DNA of 64,000 bases from Comamonas sp. (GCF_009360615.1 NZ_SPEY01000022.1:26290-90289), one strand, 5' to 3'. Positions 18,951 through 28,379 are shown, counted from the stretch's first letter. A program made the numbers and translations. The notes: generated from the letters alone by a model not told the origin.

Positions 18951-20198
18951 ATGAGCCGTCGTCGCGTTGTCGTGACCGGTCTGGGCTGCATCTCCCCCGT
19001 GGGTAACACGGTGGGCGAAGCCTGGGCCAATCTTTTGGCCGGCCAGTCCGGTATTGACCTCATCACCAAGTTCGATGCGTCGAACTTCTCCTGCAAGATT
19101 GCGGGTGAGGTCAAGGGATTTGATGTGGAGAAGTACATGAGCGCCAAAGATGCGCGCTCCATGGATACCTTCATTCATTACGGCATCGCGGCTGCGGAGC
19201 AAGCCGTTCTGGACGCAGGCCTGCCCACAGGCGAAGCCCTGTCCGAAGACCTGGCCACACGCATTGCCTGCGTGATCGGCTCGGGCATTGGCGGCCTGCC
19301 GCTGATCGAGAACACTCACGCAGAACTGGCAGCTCGCGGTCCTCGCCGCATCACGCCGTTCTTCGTGCCTGCTTCCATCATCAACATGGTGGCAGGGCAT
19401 GTATCCATGCGATTTGGCTTCAAGGGGCCGAATCTGTCGATCGTCACGGCCTGCACCACGGGCCTGCACTGCATCGGCGAGGCCGGACGCATGATCGAAT
19501 ACGGCGATGCAGACATCGTCGTGGCCGGTGGCACGGAAGCCACTGTGTCGCCTCTGGGTGTCGGCGGCTTTGCTGCCATGCGTGCGCTATCCACGCGCAA
19601 CGACGACCCCAAGGCCGCCTCGCGCCCCTGGGACAAGGACCGTGACGGTTTTGTGCTCGGTGAAGGTGCCGGTGTGCTGGTGCTCGAAGAGTACGAACAC
19701 GCCAAGGCCCGTGGCGCCAAGATTTACGCGGAGCTGGCAGGCTTTGGCATGAGTGCCGATGCCGGTCACATGACCGCACCCAACATGGACGGCCCCCGCC
19801 GCGCCATGCTCAACGCTTTGCGCAATGCCGGTGTGAACCAGGACCAGGTCAACTACCTGAATGCGCACGGCACGTCCACGCCGCTGGGCGATGCGAACGA
19901 GTCCAATGCCATCAAGGCGGCCATGGGTGAGTTTGCCAAGAAGAATCTGGTGGTCAGCTCGACCAAGTCGATGACGGGTCACCTGCTGGGTGGCGCTGGC
20001 GGCATCGAGAGCGTGTTCACCGTGATGGCGCTGCACGACCAGAAGATTCCTCCGACCATCAATCTGATCAACCAGGATCCCGAGTGCGATCTGGACTATT
20101 GCGCCAACACGGCGCGTGACGCCAAGCTGGAAGTGGCAGTGAAGAACAACTTCGGCTTCGGCGGCACCAACGGCACGCTGGTCTTCAAGCGCGTCTGA
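18951..20198 (+). CDS. fabF: 3-oxoacyl-ACP synthase II
   Basis: FabF elongates acyl-ACP and controls the unsaturated fatty acid ratio with temperature. The 415-residue protein has the catalytic Cys in [15 protein letters not shown] and two His in [13 protein letters not shown] and [15 protein letters not shown], with the C-terminal [14 protein letters not shown]. It follows acpP by 36 bases and ends the fab cluster at a terminator. Confidence 0.98.
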   Translation: MSRRRVVVTGLGCISPVGNTVGEAWANLLAGQSGIDLITKFDASNFSCKIAGEVKGFDVEKYMSAKDARSMDTFIHYGIAAAEQAVLDAGLPTGEALSEDLATRIACVIGSGIGGLPLIENTHAELAARGPRRITPFFVPASIINMVAGHVSMRFGFKGPNLSIVTACTTGLHCIGEAGRMIEYGDADIVVAGGTEATVSPLGVGGFAAMRALSTRNDDPKAASRPWDKDRDGFVLGEGAGVLVLEEYEHAKARGAKIYAELAGFGMSADAGHMTAPNMDGPRRAMLNALRNAGVNQDQVNYLNAHGTSTPLGDANESNAIKAAMGEFAKKNLVVSSTKSMTGHLLGGAGGIESVFTVMALHDQKIPPTINLINQDPECDLDYCANTARDAKLEVAVKNNFGFGGTNGTLVFKRV

Positions 20199-20221
20199 TC
20201 CGCTTCGCGCTGTTGCTGCAC

Positions 20222-20256
20222 AAGCCCGCACAGGTCCAGGCCTTGCGGGCTTTTGT
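20222..20256 (+). terminator. Terminator of the fab cluster
   Basis: AAGCCCGCA and TGCGGGCTT form a stem followed by TTTTGT, 23 bases after the fabF stop. Confidence 0.75.
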
Positions 20257-20307
20257 CCATGTACGGCGTGACGGTGCTTTCCCTAGCTTTGCTGCAGAGG
20301 AATTTTC

Positions 20308-20328
20308 ACTCATGGTCGCTCCATGAGT
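20308..20328 (+). promoter_or_regulatory. Inverted repeat covering the start codon of the YgfX-like gene
   Basis: The perfect eight-base arms ACTCATGG and CCATGAGT, with loop TCGCT, include the ATG at 20323 in the right arm; the ribosome site GAGG at 20297 lies just upstream. In the mRNA this would fold the start codon into a hairpin and could lower translation. Confidence 0.4.
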
Positions 20329-20805
20329 GCTCGCTACCATGCCCCTGCCGTCGCCTACGGCTTCGATCGGCCCGTTTGGGCTGGCGGGGCGCTGCTGCTG
20401 ATCGGGGCGGGTCTGCTGACGGTCCTGCTGGTCTGGAGCCTGCTCGCAGGTCAGAGCGCTCTGCAAAGGCTGCTGACCTTGCCGTTCCTGATGCTGGCGG
20501 CGGTCCTGCTTTGCGGGCAGTGGCGGAACTGGCCGCAAGGGCGTCTGCTCTGGGATGGAGGGCATTGGTTGCTGGAGGCTGAAAACCTGCCGACCGCACA
20601 GTCATTGCCGGTAAGGCTGGGAATGGGGCTGGATGGCGGGCACTGGATCTGGCTCAGCGTTTCGGACGTTCTGGTGTTCAGGGCCGGGGGCGGCAAGCGC
20701 AAGCAGCTGTGGATTTTCCTGTCTCAACGACACAGCCCCGAGCAATGGGGAGACTTGCGGCGTGCGGTATATTCCTCCATCGTGCAGCTGGCAGAGCAGG
20801 GCTAG
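20323..20805 (+). CDS. YgfX-family inner membrane protein
   Basis: A 160-residue protein with two transmembrane helices (about residues 19-42 and 48-67) and a C-terminal soluble domain. The domain end, GKRKQLWIFLSQRHSPEQW followed by GDLRRAV, lines up with E. coli YgfX (GKRQHLW and AEWRDLRRL). E. coli YgfX (CptA) has been described as a membrane partner of the SdhE/YgfY protein. No sdhE-like gene is next to it here; instead it precedes rpoE by 38 bases, so they may be co-transcribed. The family call rests on these motifs and the two-helix layout. Confidence 0.75.
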   Translation: MSARYHAPAVAYGFDRPVWAGGALLLIGAGLLTVLLVWSLLAGQSALQRLLTLPFLMLAAVLLCGQWRNWPQGRLLWDGGHWLLEAENLPTAQSLPVRLGMGLDGGHWIWLSVSDVLVFRAGGGKRKQLWIFLSQRHSPEQWGDLRRAVYSSIVQLAEQG

Positions 20806-20843
20806 GCCTTCGCCGGTTATGGCAGCACGCCGCTTGGCCTTTC

Positions 20844-21473
20844 ATGACACCTCCCGATTTCCCCACTCCCTCTGCCGACAGCGATCTGGCTCTGGTCGAA
20901 CGAGCCAATGCTGGCGACACAAGGGCTTTTGAGCTGCTGGTCATCAAGTACCAGCGTCGCATCGAACGTCTGGTGGGCCGCATGGTGCGCGATGTCGATC
21001 TGGTGCCTGACATCACCCAGGAGACCTTCATCCGCGCCTACAAGGCCTTGCACCAGTTTCGCGGCGAGGCCCAGTTCTACACCTGGCTGTACCGCATCGC
21101 CGTCAATACGGCCAAGAAGGCATTGATGGAAATGCATCGCTCGCCGGTGATGACCGAGAGCGCGTTACATACTGGTGACGACGAGGATGAAACTTCTGTT
21201 CACAGACAGGAACTAACGACTCAGGAAACCCCGGAAACAGTGTTGGCGGCGCGTGAAATCGCCGAAGCCGTCAATGCCGCCATGGAGGCTTTGCCCGAGG
21301 ATTTGCGTCAGGCGGTCACGCTGCGCGAAATCGAGGGCCTCAGCTATGAGGAAATCGCGCAGGCGATGGACTGTCCCATAGGCACGGTGCGCTCGCGCAT
21401 CTTCCGGGCGCGCGAGGTGATCTCGGCCAGGGTCAGGCCCCTGCTGGAGCGCCAGGGTGGAAAGCGTTGGTAG
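20844..21473 (+). CDS. rpoE: RNA polymerase sigma-E factor
   Basis: A 209-residue ECF sigma factor that directs the envelope stress response. Region 2 includes DLALVERANAGDTRAFELL and VPDITQETFIRAYKALHQF; region 4 includes LREIEGLSYEEIAQAMDC followed by PIGTVRSRIFRAREV. The start at 20844 gives MTPPDFPTPSADSDLALVER; the frame is open upstream without conservation. It is followed by rseA and degP, as in other Betaproteobacteria, but no rseB gene is present. RseA should hold it at the membrane until stress. Confidence 0.96.
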   Translation: MTPPDFPTPSADSDLALVERANAGDTRAFELLVIKYQRRIERLVGRMVRDVDLVPDITQETFIRAYKALHQFRGEAQFYTWLYRIAVNTAKKALMEMHRSPVMTESALHTGDDEDETSVHRQELTTQETPETVLAAREIAEAVNAAMEALPEDLRQAVTLREIEGLSYEEIAQAMDCPIGTVRSRIFRAREVISARVRPLLERQGGKRW

Positions 21474-21500
21474 TACAGGCAAGACGAGCAGGTGAACTTC

Positions 21501-22289
21501 ATGAATGACGATCTGATCAAGCAGGAACAGTTGTCGGCCCTGGTGGATGGCGAGGCTTCCTCGGCCCAGATGCAGGCCGTTCTCTCCTATGCGGAAAGCG
21601 ACGAAGGCCAGCAGTCCTGGGCCATGTATCACCTGATTGGCGATGTGCTGCGTTCTCCCGAGCTGGCCCACCACAGTCAGCATGATATTTTGAGCGGCGT
21701 GCGCGCCCATATGGAGCGTGAGCCGATTCGCGGCATTCATCTGCCCGGTGTGAGCGCAGATGCGGCCAGTTCCCTGGGTCTGGGCAGCCTGGAGCAGATC
21801 ACGGCGGCCGATGAGCGCGGGCAGGCGCTGGGCAATGGCGCCACCGTGGTCAGCCTGCCGGCCCGCCAGGCCGCCAATGCATCGGTCTTTCGCTGGAAGA
21901 TGGCAGCCGGCTTTGCCTCGGTAGCCGCCGTGGCCGCTGTCGGATGGGGGGTGATGCTCGCGGGCTCGGGCGGTCTGTACGGTCGCCAGGGGGGCGCTCA
22001 GCTTGCGGCTCTGAGCCCGAATGTCGTCGTGGCTGCAACGCCCGCCGCATCGCTGGGTTTGAGTCAGCCGGTCTCCGGAGCTGAGGAAGCGGTCATGCCA
22101 CTGAGCTCTGAAGCCCAGTCGTCCACCGTGGTGGCCGTTGCCAGCCCCAACGGCCAGACCGTGATGCTGCGCGATCCGCGTCTGGACGAGCTGCTGGCTT
22201 CGCATCCCCAGCAAAGCAGTGCGCCGAATCTGCAGATGCCCGCCAGCTTCCTGCGCAATGCAAGCTTTGCCACGGCTACCCGCCATTGA
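21501..22289 (+). CDS. rseA: Anti-sigma-E factor RseA
   Basis: A 262-residue inner-membrane protein. The N-terminal anti-sigma domain starts QEQLSALVDGEASSAQM and includes WAMYHLIGDVLRSPELA, both typical of RseA/MucA. One transmembrane helix (about residues 132-155, MAAGFASVAAVAAVGWGVML) separates it from a low-conservation periplasmic part ending in DPRLDELLASHPQQSSAPNL, which is the region usually contacted by regulatory factors. It starts 27 bases after rpoE; a GTG three codons upstream is another possible start. Site-1 cleavage by a DegS-type protease and site-2 cleavage by RseP would release sigma-E. Confidence 0.92.
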   Translation: MNDDLIKQEQLSALVDGEASSAQMQAVLSYAESDEGQQSWAMYHLIGDVLRSPELAHHSQHDILSGVRAHMEREPIRGIHLPGVSADAASSLGLGSLEQITAADERGQALGNGATVVSLPARQAANASVFRWKMAAGFASVAAVAAVGWGVMLAGSGGLYGRQGGAQLAALSPNVVVAATPAASLGLSQPVSGAEEAVMPLSSEAQSSTVVAVASPNGQTVMLRDPRLDELLASHPQQSSAPNLQMPASFLRNASFATATRH

Positions 22290-22549
22290 TGCGACGGAGC
22301 ATGGCCGGCCTGAGCCGGCATAGATTGTTTTCCGGCCTGGAGCCTCGTGCTGACTGCGTCAGCGATTATTGATTTCAATGCAGTTGGCCGCAGATGCTGT
22401 CTCATCCGCGCCCAACCGGACGCAGCAGGGCACTTTCAGTCGATGCCGGCTTTTGCCAGAATGAGCTTTCGACGCCTCTACCCGCTTTCTCCCATGGGTC
22501 TGATTTCACGACCGCTTGTGTCAGACGATTCAAACAAGGAACAAAAACG
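22290..22549. other. Intergenic region where rseB is usually found
   Basis: The 260 bases between rseA and degP hold no credible gene. In many relatives a rseB/mucB gene of about 1 kb is here. Only a GCCGGC/GCCGGC hairpin at the start (22305-22320) is visible. It probably contains the degP promoter, but no clear boxes were found. Confidence 0.5.
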
Positions 22550-24049
22550 ATGCGCACACCCGCCTGGATGACGCTCAAATCCCGTGTTTCGGCGACAGCC
22601 CTGGCCAGCACCATGGCAATTGCGGCGCTCGCCGCAGGAGCCGTGTTGCCGGTGACCGCCCATGCCCAGAGTGCCGCAGCGGCGCGCGGCCTGCCGGACT
22701 TCACGGACCTGGTTGATCAGGTCGGCCCCTCCGTGGTCAACATCCGTACGTTGGAGAAAGTCTCCAACAACAGTGCGGAGGCTCTGGGCATGGATGAAGA
22801 CATGCTGGAGTTCTTCCGCCGCTTCGGCCTGCCCGTGCCCAATGTTCCGCGTCAGCGCTCGCCCAAGGGCGGCCAGTCCGAAGAGGAGCAGCCGCGCGGC
22901 GTGGGGTCGGGCTTCATCCTCACTGCCGACGGCTACGTGATGACCAACGCCCATGTGGTCGATGGTGCCGATGAAGTCATCGTCACGCTGACCGACAAGC
23001 GCGAGTTCAAGGCAAAGATCGTCGGTGCCGACAAGCGCACCGATGTGGCCGTGGTCAAGATCGATGCCAAAGGCCTTCCCGCAGTCAGGATCGGCGATGT
23101 GAGCAAGTTGCGCGTGGGCGAGTGGGTGATGGCCATCGGCTCTCCGTTCGGGCTCGAGAATTCGGTGACGGCCGGTATTGTCTCGGCCAAGCAGCGCGAC
23201 ACTGGCGACTATCTGCCCTTCATCCAGACCGATGTGGCCATCAATCCCGGCAACTCGGGCGGCCCGCTGATCAACATGCGCGGCGAGGTGGTGGGAATCA
23301 ACAGCCAGATCTACTCGCGATCGGGCGGCTTCATGGGCATCAGCTTCGCGATTCCCGTGGATGAGGCGATCCGTGTCAGCGATCAGCTGCGAGCCAGCGG
23401 CAAGGTCACGCGCGGCCGTATCGGCGTGCAGATCGGTCCCGTGACCAAGGATGTGGCCGAGTCCATCGGCCTTGGCAAGCCCGAAGGCGCCCTGGTGTCG
23501 GCCGTCGAGCCGGATTCCCCTGCGGCCAAGGCCGGTGTGGAGGCGGGCGACGTGATCACCAAGTTCGATGGCAAGGCGATCGAGAAGGTCTCCGATCTGC
23601 CGCGTCTCGTGGGCAATACCAAGCCTGGCACCAAGAGCACGATCACCGTGCTGCGCCGCGGCAAGCTCCGGGAGCTGAGCATGGTGATTGCCGAAGTGCC
23701 TTCCGACGATGTTGCCAAGGCCAAGGCCGGCAACAATGGGGCAGGCAAGAATCCTGCGACCGGAACACTGGAGAACAAGGCTCTGGGCCTGACGCTGAGC
23801 GAGCTGACGGCCGCGCAGAAGAAGGAGCTGGCCATCAAGGGGGGGGTGCGCGTGTCGGCTGCCGTGGATGCCGCAGCCCGTGCGGGCCTGCGTGAGGGCG
23901 ATGTGATTCTGCAGCTGGCCAACCTGGAGGTCACCGACCTCAAGAGCTTCGAGGCGGCATGGGCCAAGGCCGACAAGTCCAGGCCTGTGAATGTGCTGGT
24001 GCGCCGCGGCGACTGGGCACAATATGTGCTCATCCGTCCAGCCAAATAA
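22550..24049 (+). CDS. Periplasmic serine protease, DegP/MucD type
   Basis: A 499-residue Do-family protease/chaperone. A signal peptide is clear (hydrophobic TALASTMAIAALAAGAVL, cleavage after AHA near residue 37). The catalytic triad is His in MTNAHVVDGADEV, Asp in DKRTDVAVVKID and Ser in NPGNSGGPLINMRG. Two PDZ domains follow (first: GALVSAVEPDSPAAKAGVEA; second: AAVDAAARAGLREGDVILQL). The start at ATG 22550 gives the signal peptide directly. It degrades misfolded envelope proteins and lies in the sigma-E locus, so it is likely a target of that sigma factor. Confidence 0.95.
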   Translation: MRTPAWMTLKSRVSATALASTMAIAALAAGAVLPVTAHAQSAAAARGLPDFTDLVDQVGPSVVNIRTLEKVSNNSAEALGMDEDMLEFFRRFGLPVPNVPRQRSPKGGQSEEEQPRGVGSGFILTADGYVMTNAHVVDGADEVIVTLTDKREFKAKIVGADKRTDVAVVKIDAKGLPAVRIGDVSKLRVGEWVMAIGSPFGLENSVTAGIVSAKQRDTGDYLPFIQTDVAINPGNSGGPLINMRGEVVGINSQIYSRSGGFMGISFAIPVDEAIRVSDQLRASGKVTRGRIGVQIGPVTKDVAESIGLGKPEGALVSAVEPDSPAAKAGVEAGDVITKFDGKAIEKVSDLPRLVGNTKPGTKSTITVLRRGKLRELSMVIAEVPSDDVAKAKAGNNGAGKNPATGTLENKALGLTLSELTAAQKKELAIKGGVRVSAAVDAAARAGLREGDVILQLANLEVTDLKSFEAAWAKADKSRPVNVLVRRGDWAQYVLIRPAK

Positions 24050-24071
24050 GGGTGACGAAAAGCCGGCAAGA

Positions 24072-24108
24072 GCTTGTTGTCATTTCGTGATCTGAAATGA
24101 CAACAAGC
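24072..24108 (+). terminator. Perfect 15-base inverted repeat after the protease gene
   Basis: GCTTGTTGTCATTTC and GAAATGACAACAAGC are perfect arms around a seven-base loop, 22 bases after the degP stop. No T-run follows, so it is a probable mRNA 3'-end structure or a weak terminator. Confidence 0.55.
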
Positions 24109-24303
24109 CCTCAGCCTGCCAGTGCCCCTATGCCATTGGGTAGAATCCCACGCAAATGCATGGTGGTTGGACGCAAAAAATCACGCTGACAAGCGGTTTT
24201 CAAGCGGTGCAAAAGCCTTTGCAATCTCCTGCTGCTGATGGCTAAACGGCGTTTTCCGGTCTGTGGATAATTTGTTGACAAATGAATTTGAGAATCACAA
24301 ACC

Positions 24304-24356
24304 GGAACTTGTCAAGCCTTGCTGGGTCTTGGTTTGCGGCCAGTTTTGCCTACAAT
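24304..24356 (+). promoter_or_regulatory. Overlapping sigma-E-like and housekeeping promoter boxes
   Basis: GGAACTT (24304-24310), an exact sigma-E -35 box, is followed after 16 bases by TCTTG, a partial match to the TCTRA -10. Overlapping it, TTGGTT (24329-24334) and TACAAT (24351-24356) with a 16-base spacer suit the housekeeping sigma factor. Expected starts are about 24336 and 24363. Both face lepA. Basis: direct reading plus known consensus; activity is untested. Confidence 0.5.
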
Positions 24357-24428
24357 AAAGTCCCAACTATCGCAGTTGCCAGAGATTGTTGGTTAAGGGC
24401 GCGCCGCTTGAGGGACGCGCCCTTTTTT
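24336..24428 (+). ncRNA. Candidate small RNA or attenuated lepA leader
   Basis: A transcript from either promoter above would run into a strong terminator at 24395-24428, giving an RNA of roughly 65 to 93 bases. It would contain a small hairpin (CAACT/AGTTG at 24365-24379), an unpaired AGAGATTGTTGG stretch and the terminator stem with a T-run, which is a layout typical of Hfq-binding small RNAs. No known family is recognised. Alternatively it is only a premature stop in the lepA leader. Confidence 0.4.
24395..24428 (+). terminator. Rho-independent terminator upstream of lepA
   Basis: AAGGGCGCG and CGCGCCCTT form a nine-base stem with a 12-base loop, followed by TTTTTT. It ends 49 bases before the lepA ATG and 320 bases after the upstream protease gene, so it cannot simply be the end of that gene. 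Confidence 0.85.
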
Positions 24429-24477
24429 CTTGCTGCTGCAGGCCACTTTTTTCAATTCCAAGCTGTCTTTCTCGTTG

Positions 24478-26286
24478 ATGAATCACATCCGTAATTTCTC
24501 CATCATTGCGCATATCGACCATGGCAAGTCCACGCTGGCGGACCGCCTGATCCAGCGCTGCGGAGGCCTCGCCGACCGCGATATGGAAGCCCAGGTGCTG
24601 GACTCGATGGACATCGAGAAGGAGCGCGGCATCACCATCAAGGCCCAGACTGCGGCCCTGCAGTACAAGGCCAAGGACGGCAATGTCTACAACCTGAACC
24701 TGATCGACACCCCCGGCCACGTGGACTTCTCCTACGAGGTCTCGCGCTCGCTGTCGGCCTGCGAAGGCGGTCTGCTGGTGGTCGATGCCTCCCAGGGCGT
24801 GGAAGCCCAGACCGTGGCCAATTGCTACACGGCGCTCGATCTGGGCGTGGAGGTGTTTGCCGTCCTCAACAAGATGGACCTGCCCCAGGCCGACCCCGAC
24901 AATGCCAAGGCCGAGATCGAGGACGTGATCGGTATCGATGCCAGCGACGCCATTCCCTGCTCGGCCAAGACCGGCATGGGGATCGACGAGATCCTGGAGG
25001 CCATCGTGGCCAAGGTGCCGGCTCCCAAGGGCAATCCCGACGGCCCTTTGCGCGCCATGATCGTGGACAGCTGGTTCGACCCCTACGTGGGCGTCGTGAT
25101 GCTGGTGCGCGTGGTCGATGGCGAGCTCAAGAAGAATGAGCGCTTCAAGATGATGGCCAGCGGCGCCGCCTATGAAGCCAACAGCATCGGCGTGTTCACC
25201 CCGGCCAATCAGCCGCGTGACGTGCTCAGGGCCGGCGAGGTGGGTTACATCATCGCGGGCATCAAGGAGCTCAAGGCCGCCAAGGTGGGTGACACCATCA
25301 CGCTGGAAAAAAAGCTGCCCAACAACATGGGCCCCGCCGACAAGCCGCTGCCCGGCTTCAAGGAAGTCAAGCCCCAGGTTTTCGCAGGCCTGTATCCCAC
25401 CGAAGCCTCCGAGTACGACCAGCTGCGTGATGCGCTGGAAAAGCTGCAGCTCAACGATGCGGCGCTGCAGTTCGAGCCCGAAGTCTCGCAGGCGCTGGGG
25501 TTTGGCTTCCGTTGCGGCTTCCTGGGCCTGCTGCACATGGAAATCGTCCAGGAGCGTCTGGAGCGTGAATTCGACCAGGACCTGATCACGACCGCTCCCA
25601 GCGTGGTCTACCAGGTGATCAAGGGCGATGGCGAGCTGATCGACGTGGAAAATCCCTCCAAGATGCCCGACATCGGCCGCATCCAGGAGATCCGCGAGCC
25701 CATCGTGACCGTGCACCTCTACATGCCGCAGGACTATGTGGGGCCGGTGATGACGCTGGCCAACCAGAAGCGTGGCGTGCAGATGAACATGCAGTACCAC
25801 GGTCGTCAGGTCATGCTGACCTATGAGATGCCGCTGGGCGAAATCGTGCTGGACTTCTTCGACAAGCTCAAGAGCGTCTCGCGCGGCTATGCCTCCATGG
25901 ACTACGAGTTCAAGGAGTATCGTGCCTCCGACGTGGTGAAGGTCGATATCCTGCTCAACGGCGACAAGGTCGACGCACTGTCCATCATCGTGCACCGCTC
26001 GCAGTCCGTGTATCGCGGTCGTGCCGTGGTGGCGAAGATGCGCGAGATCATCAGCCGCCAGATGTTCGATGTGGCCATTCAGGCTGCCATCGGCGCCAAC
26101 ATCATTGCGCGTGAAACCGTCAAGGCCATGCGCAAGAACGTGCTGGCCAAGTGCTATGGCGGCGACATCACGCGCAAGCGCAAACTGCTCGAAAAGCAGA
26201 AGGCCGGCAAGAAGCGTATGAAGCAGATTGGTTCTGTGGAAGTGCCGCAGGAGGCCTTCCTGGCCATTTTGCAAGTGGAGGATTGA
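24478..26286 (+). CDS. lepA: Elongation factor 4 (LepA)
   Basis: A 602-residue translational GTPase that acts on the ribosome, with roles in back-translocation and subunit biogenesis. GTPase motifs: [20 protein letters not shown] (G1), GITIKAQT (G2), DTPGHVDF (G3), NKMDLPQAD (G4) and CSAKTGMG (G5). Family-specific parts are [20 protein letters not shown] and the C-terminal SIVHRSQS-like segment ([14 protein letters not shown]) with [23 protein letters not shown] at 24478 gives [15 protein letters not shown]. The stop overlaps the lepB start (TGATG). Confidence 0.98.
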   Translation: MNHIRNFSIIAHIDHGKSTLADRLIQRCGGLADRDMEAQVLDSMDIEKERGITIKAQTAALQYKAKDGNVYNLNLIDTPGHVDFSYEVSRSLSACEGGLLVVDASQGVEAQTVANCYTALDLGVEVFAVLNKMDLPQADPDNAKAEIEDVIGIDASDAIPCSAKTGMGIDEILEAIVAKVPAPKGNPDGPLRAMIVDSWFDPYVGVVMLVRVVDGELKKNERFKMMASGAAYEANSIGVFTPANQPRDVLRAGEVGYIIAGIKELKAAKVGDTITLEKKLPNNMGPADKPLPGFKEVKPQVFAGLYPTEASEYDQLRDALEKLQLNDAALQFEPEVSQALGFGFRCGFLGLLHMEIVQERLEREFDQDLITTAPSVVYQVIKGDGELIDVENPSKMPDIGRIQEIREPIVTVHLYMPQDYVGPVMTLANQKRGVQMNMQYHGRQVMLTYEMPLGEIVLDFFDKLKSVSRGYASMDYEFKEYRASDVVKVDILLNGDKVDALSIIVHRSQSVYRGRAVVAKMREIISRQMFDVAIQAAIGANIIARETVKAMRKNVLAKCYGGDITRKRKLLEKQKAGKKRMKQIGSVEVPQEAFLAILQVED

Positions 26287-27263
26287 TGCAAGTCATGCAG
26301 TTGATCACGGCCGCCATCCTGGCGGCCTTTGTAGGCTATATCGCGGCCTGGTATACCGGCTCCATCGAAGGCAACTTTGCCTTGTTGCTGTTTCTGGCAA
26401 CCATGGTCACCGGTCTGTACTGGCTGGCCGAGCGCCTTTATTTCCTGCCGCGGCGCCGTGCGGCTGCAGCCGCTCTGGAGCAGGCCGCCGTCGAGCGCCG
26501 CGCCGAGCTGGATCGCATGGGGATTGCCAAGACCGACATCGAAGTCTCCGCCGACGCCAGGGATCGCATTCTCATGCAGCCGTGGTGGCTGGACTGGACC
26601 GCCGGTCTGTTTCCGGTGATCGCCATCGTGTTCGTGCTGCGCTCGTTCCTCTTCGAGCCGTTCAAGATTCCCTCCGGCTCCATGATCCCGACGCTGTTGG
26701 TCGGCGACCTGATCCTGGTCAACAAGTTCACCTACGGCATCCGTCTGCCCGTGATCAACAAGAAGATCACCGAAGGCAACAAGCCCCAGCGCGGCGACGT
26801 GATGGTGTTCCGCTATCCGCCCCAGCCCACGCTGGACTACATCAAGCGTGTGGTGGGTGTGCCTGGCGACGAGATCGCCTACCTGAACAAGCGTCTGACG
26901 ATCAACGGCAAGGAGCTGCCGGTGTCCGAAATGCCGGACTTCCTGGACCGCGACGTGATGCGTTACTTCAAGCAGTTCGAAGAAACCCTGGGCGATCAGC
27001 CGCACCGCGCCATCGTCAACAACGATGTGCCGGCCTTCATCCAGGGGGCGAGCAACTTCGAGTACAAGGAAAACTGCCGCTATAGCGTGGAGGGCGTGAC
27101 CTGCAAGGTGCCCGAAGGGCATTACTTCATGATGGGCGACAACCGCGACAACTCGCTGGACTCGCGTTACTGGGGCTTTGTGCCGGACCGGAACATCGTG
27201 GGCAAGGCCTTTTTCGTCTGGATGAACTTCGGTGATCTGAGCCGTATCGGCCGCTTCCACTGA
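26286..27263 (+). CDS. lepB: Signal peptidase I
   Basis: A 325-residue inner-membrane enzyme that removes signal peptides. Two N-terminal helices (about residues 4-20 and 32-51) and a third hydrophobic stretch before the catalytic domain (FPVIAIVFVLRSFLFEPF) are seen. The nucleophile Ser is in KIPSGSMIPTLLVGD; the base Lys is in YIKRVVGVPGDEI; box E is GDNRDNSLDSRYWGFVP. It overlaps lepA by one base (TGATG), showing translational coupling. Confidence 0.97.
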   Translation: MQVMQLITAAILAAFVGYIAAWYTGSIEGNFALLLFLATMVTGLYWLAERLYFLPRRRAAAAALEQAAVERRAELDRMGIAKTDIEVSADARDRILMQPWWLDWTAGLFPVIAIVFVLRSFLFEPFKIPSGSMIPTLLVGDLILVNKFTYGIRLPVINKKITEGNKPQRGDVMVFRYPPQPTLDYIKRVVGVPGDEIAYLNKRLTINGKELPVSEMPDFLDRDVMRYFKQFEETLGDQPHRAIVNNDVPAFIQGASNFEYKENCRYSVEGVTCKVPEGHYFMMGDNRDNSLDSRYWGFVPDRNIVGKAFFVWMNFGDLSRIGRFH

Positions 27264-27335
27264 GCAGCGGCAATCGTTTCGTCATTTTTCTGGGATACAC
27301 GGGCAGGAACATGCCCGCCTTGAGAGGGAAAAAGC

Positions 27336-27686
27336 ATGAAAAATCTGTCATTGCGCTCCAGGCAGCGTGGTCTGTCCTTCATCGGCCTGGTGTTTCTCGT
27401 GGCCATCATCGTGGCGGCTGCTGCAATTGGCGCACAATCGGTGCCCGTCTTCCTGGAGTACCAGGCCATCACCAAGGCGGCCAACAAGGCCGCCGCTGAA
27501 GGCAGTACCGTTGCCGAAGTCAAGGCCAGCTTCGATCGCTCGGCCTCCATTGATGATTTCAAGTCCATCTCCGGCAATGATCTGAACGTGACCAAGGTCA
27601 ACGACAAGATCGTCGTGGGCTTCGAGTATTCCCGTGAGATTCATCTGGCAGGCCCTGCCTACCTTGTTTACCGTTTCAAGAAATAG
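27336..27686 (+). CDS. DUF4845 small membrane protein
   Basis: A 116-residue protein of the DUF4845 family, often encoded between lepB and rnc in Betaproteobacteria, as here. A basic N-terminus (KNLSLRSRQRG) precedes one hydrophobic helix (LSFIGLVFLVAIIVAAAAIG), resembling a pilin-like or signal-anchor start. The rest, ending HLAGPAYLVYRFKK, is a small soluble domain expected outside the inner membrane. Its function is unknown. A GAGAGGGAAAAAGC ribosome region precedes the ATG. Confidence 0.88.
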   Translation: MKNLSLRSRQRGLSFIGLVFLVAIIVAAAAIGAQSVPVFLEYQAITKAANKAAAEGSTVAEVKASFDRSASIDDFKSISGNDLNVTKVNDKIVVGFEYSREIHLAGPAYLVYRFKK

Positions 27687-27695
27687 ACCTTTCAG

Positions 27696-28379
27696 GTGGA
27701 ACCTGCTCTAGTCGCTCTGCAGCAAAGGCTGCAACATCAATTTGCCAACCCGGCGCTGCTGCAGCGTGCCATCACGCACCGCAGCTTTTCGGCCGACAAC
27801 AACGAGCGACTGGAGTTTCTGGGCGACTCGGTACTGAGTCTGGCCATCTCCAGCTTGCTCTATGCCAAGTTGGCCTCCATGCCCGAAGGCGATCTCTCGC
27901 GCGTTCGGGCCAATCTCGTCAAGGAAGGCACGCTGCACAAGATTGCGCTGAAGCTGCAGCTGCCCGATCTGCTGCGTCTGGGTGAGGGTGAGGCCAAGTC
28001 CGGTGGCAAGCAGCGCCCGTCGATCTTGGCCGATGCCGTGGAGGCGCTGATCGGTGCCGTCTACCTCGATGCCGGTTTTGCCGCCGGCGAGAAAGTCGTC
28101 CACCACCTCTTCGAGGGCGTGGACATCAATCCCCACATGCGTGCGGCCGACAAAGACCCCAAGACCGCACTGCAGGAATTGCTACAGGGCAAGCGCATGA
28201 AGCTGCCGCAATACCATGTGGTGGAAATCAGTGGCGCCGCGCACAAGCAGACCTTCAAGGTCGAGTGCACGATTGCCGAATGGAATATCAGCGCCCAGGG
28301 CTCGGGAGCATCCCGCCGCATGGGCGAGCAGGCGGCGGCTGCCGCCTTGCTGGACAAAGTGAAAGCCAAGAATCCATGA
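27696..28379 (+). CDS. rnc: Ribonuclease III
   Basis: RNase III cuts double-stranded RNA in rRNA and mRNA maturation. The 227-residue protein has the signature [17 protein letters not shown], the second acidic cluster [17 protein letters not shown], and a C-terminal double-stranded RNA-binding domain from [18 protein letters not shown] to the end. The start is a GTG at 27696, only nine bases after the DUF4845 stop. It overlaps era by four bases (ATGA). Confidence 0.97.
   Translation: MEPALVALQQRLQHQFANPALLQRAITHRSFSADNNERLEFLGDSVLSLAISSLLYAKLASMPEGDLSRVRANLVKEGTLHKIALKLQLPDLLRLGEGEAKSGGKQRPSILADAVEALIGAVYLDAGFAAGEKVVHHLFEGVDINPHMRAADKDPKTALQELLQGKRMKLPQYHVVEISGAAHKQTFKVECTIAEWNISAQGSGASRRMGEQAAAAALLDKVKAKNP

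Noticed and set aside
22347..22571. A 74-codon frame between rseA and degP that might be an rseB remnant
   Set aside because: The translation shows no RseB motif and overlaps the degP start; it is more likely chance.
24367..26274. A 635-codon open frame opposite lepA
   Set aside because: Antisense to a well-conserved gene; the translation is His/Asp/Gly/Val-rich without recognisable motifs.
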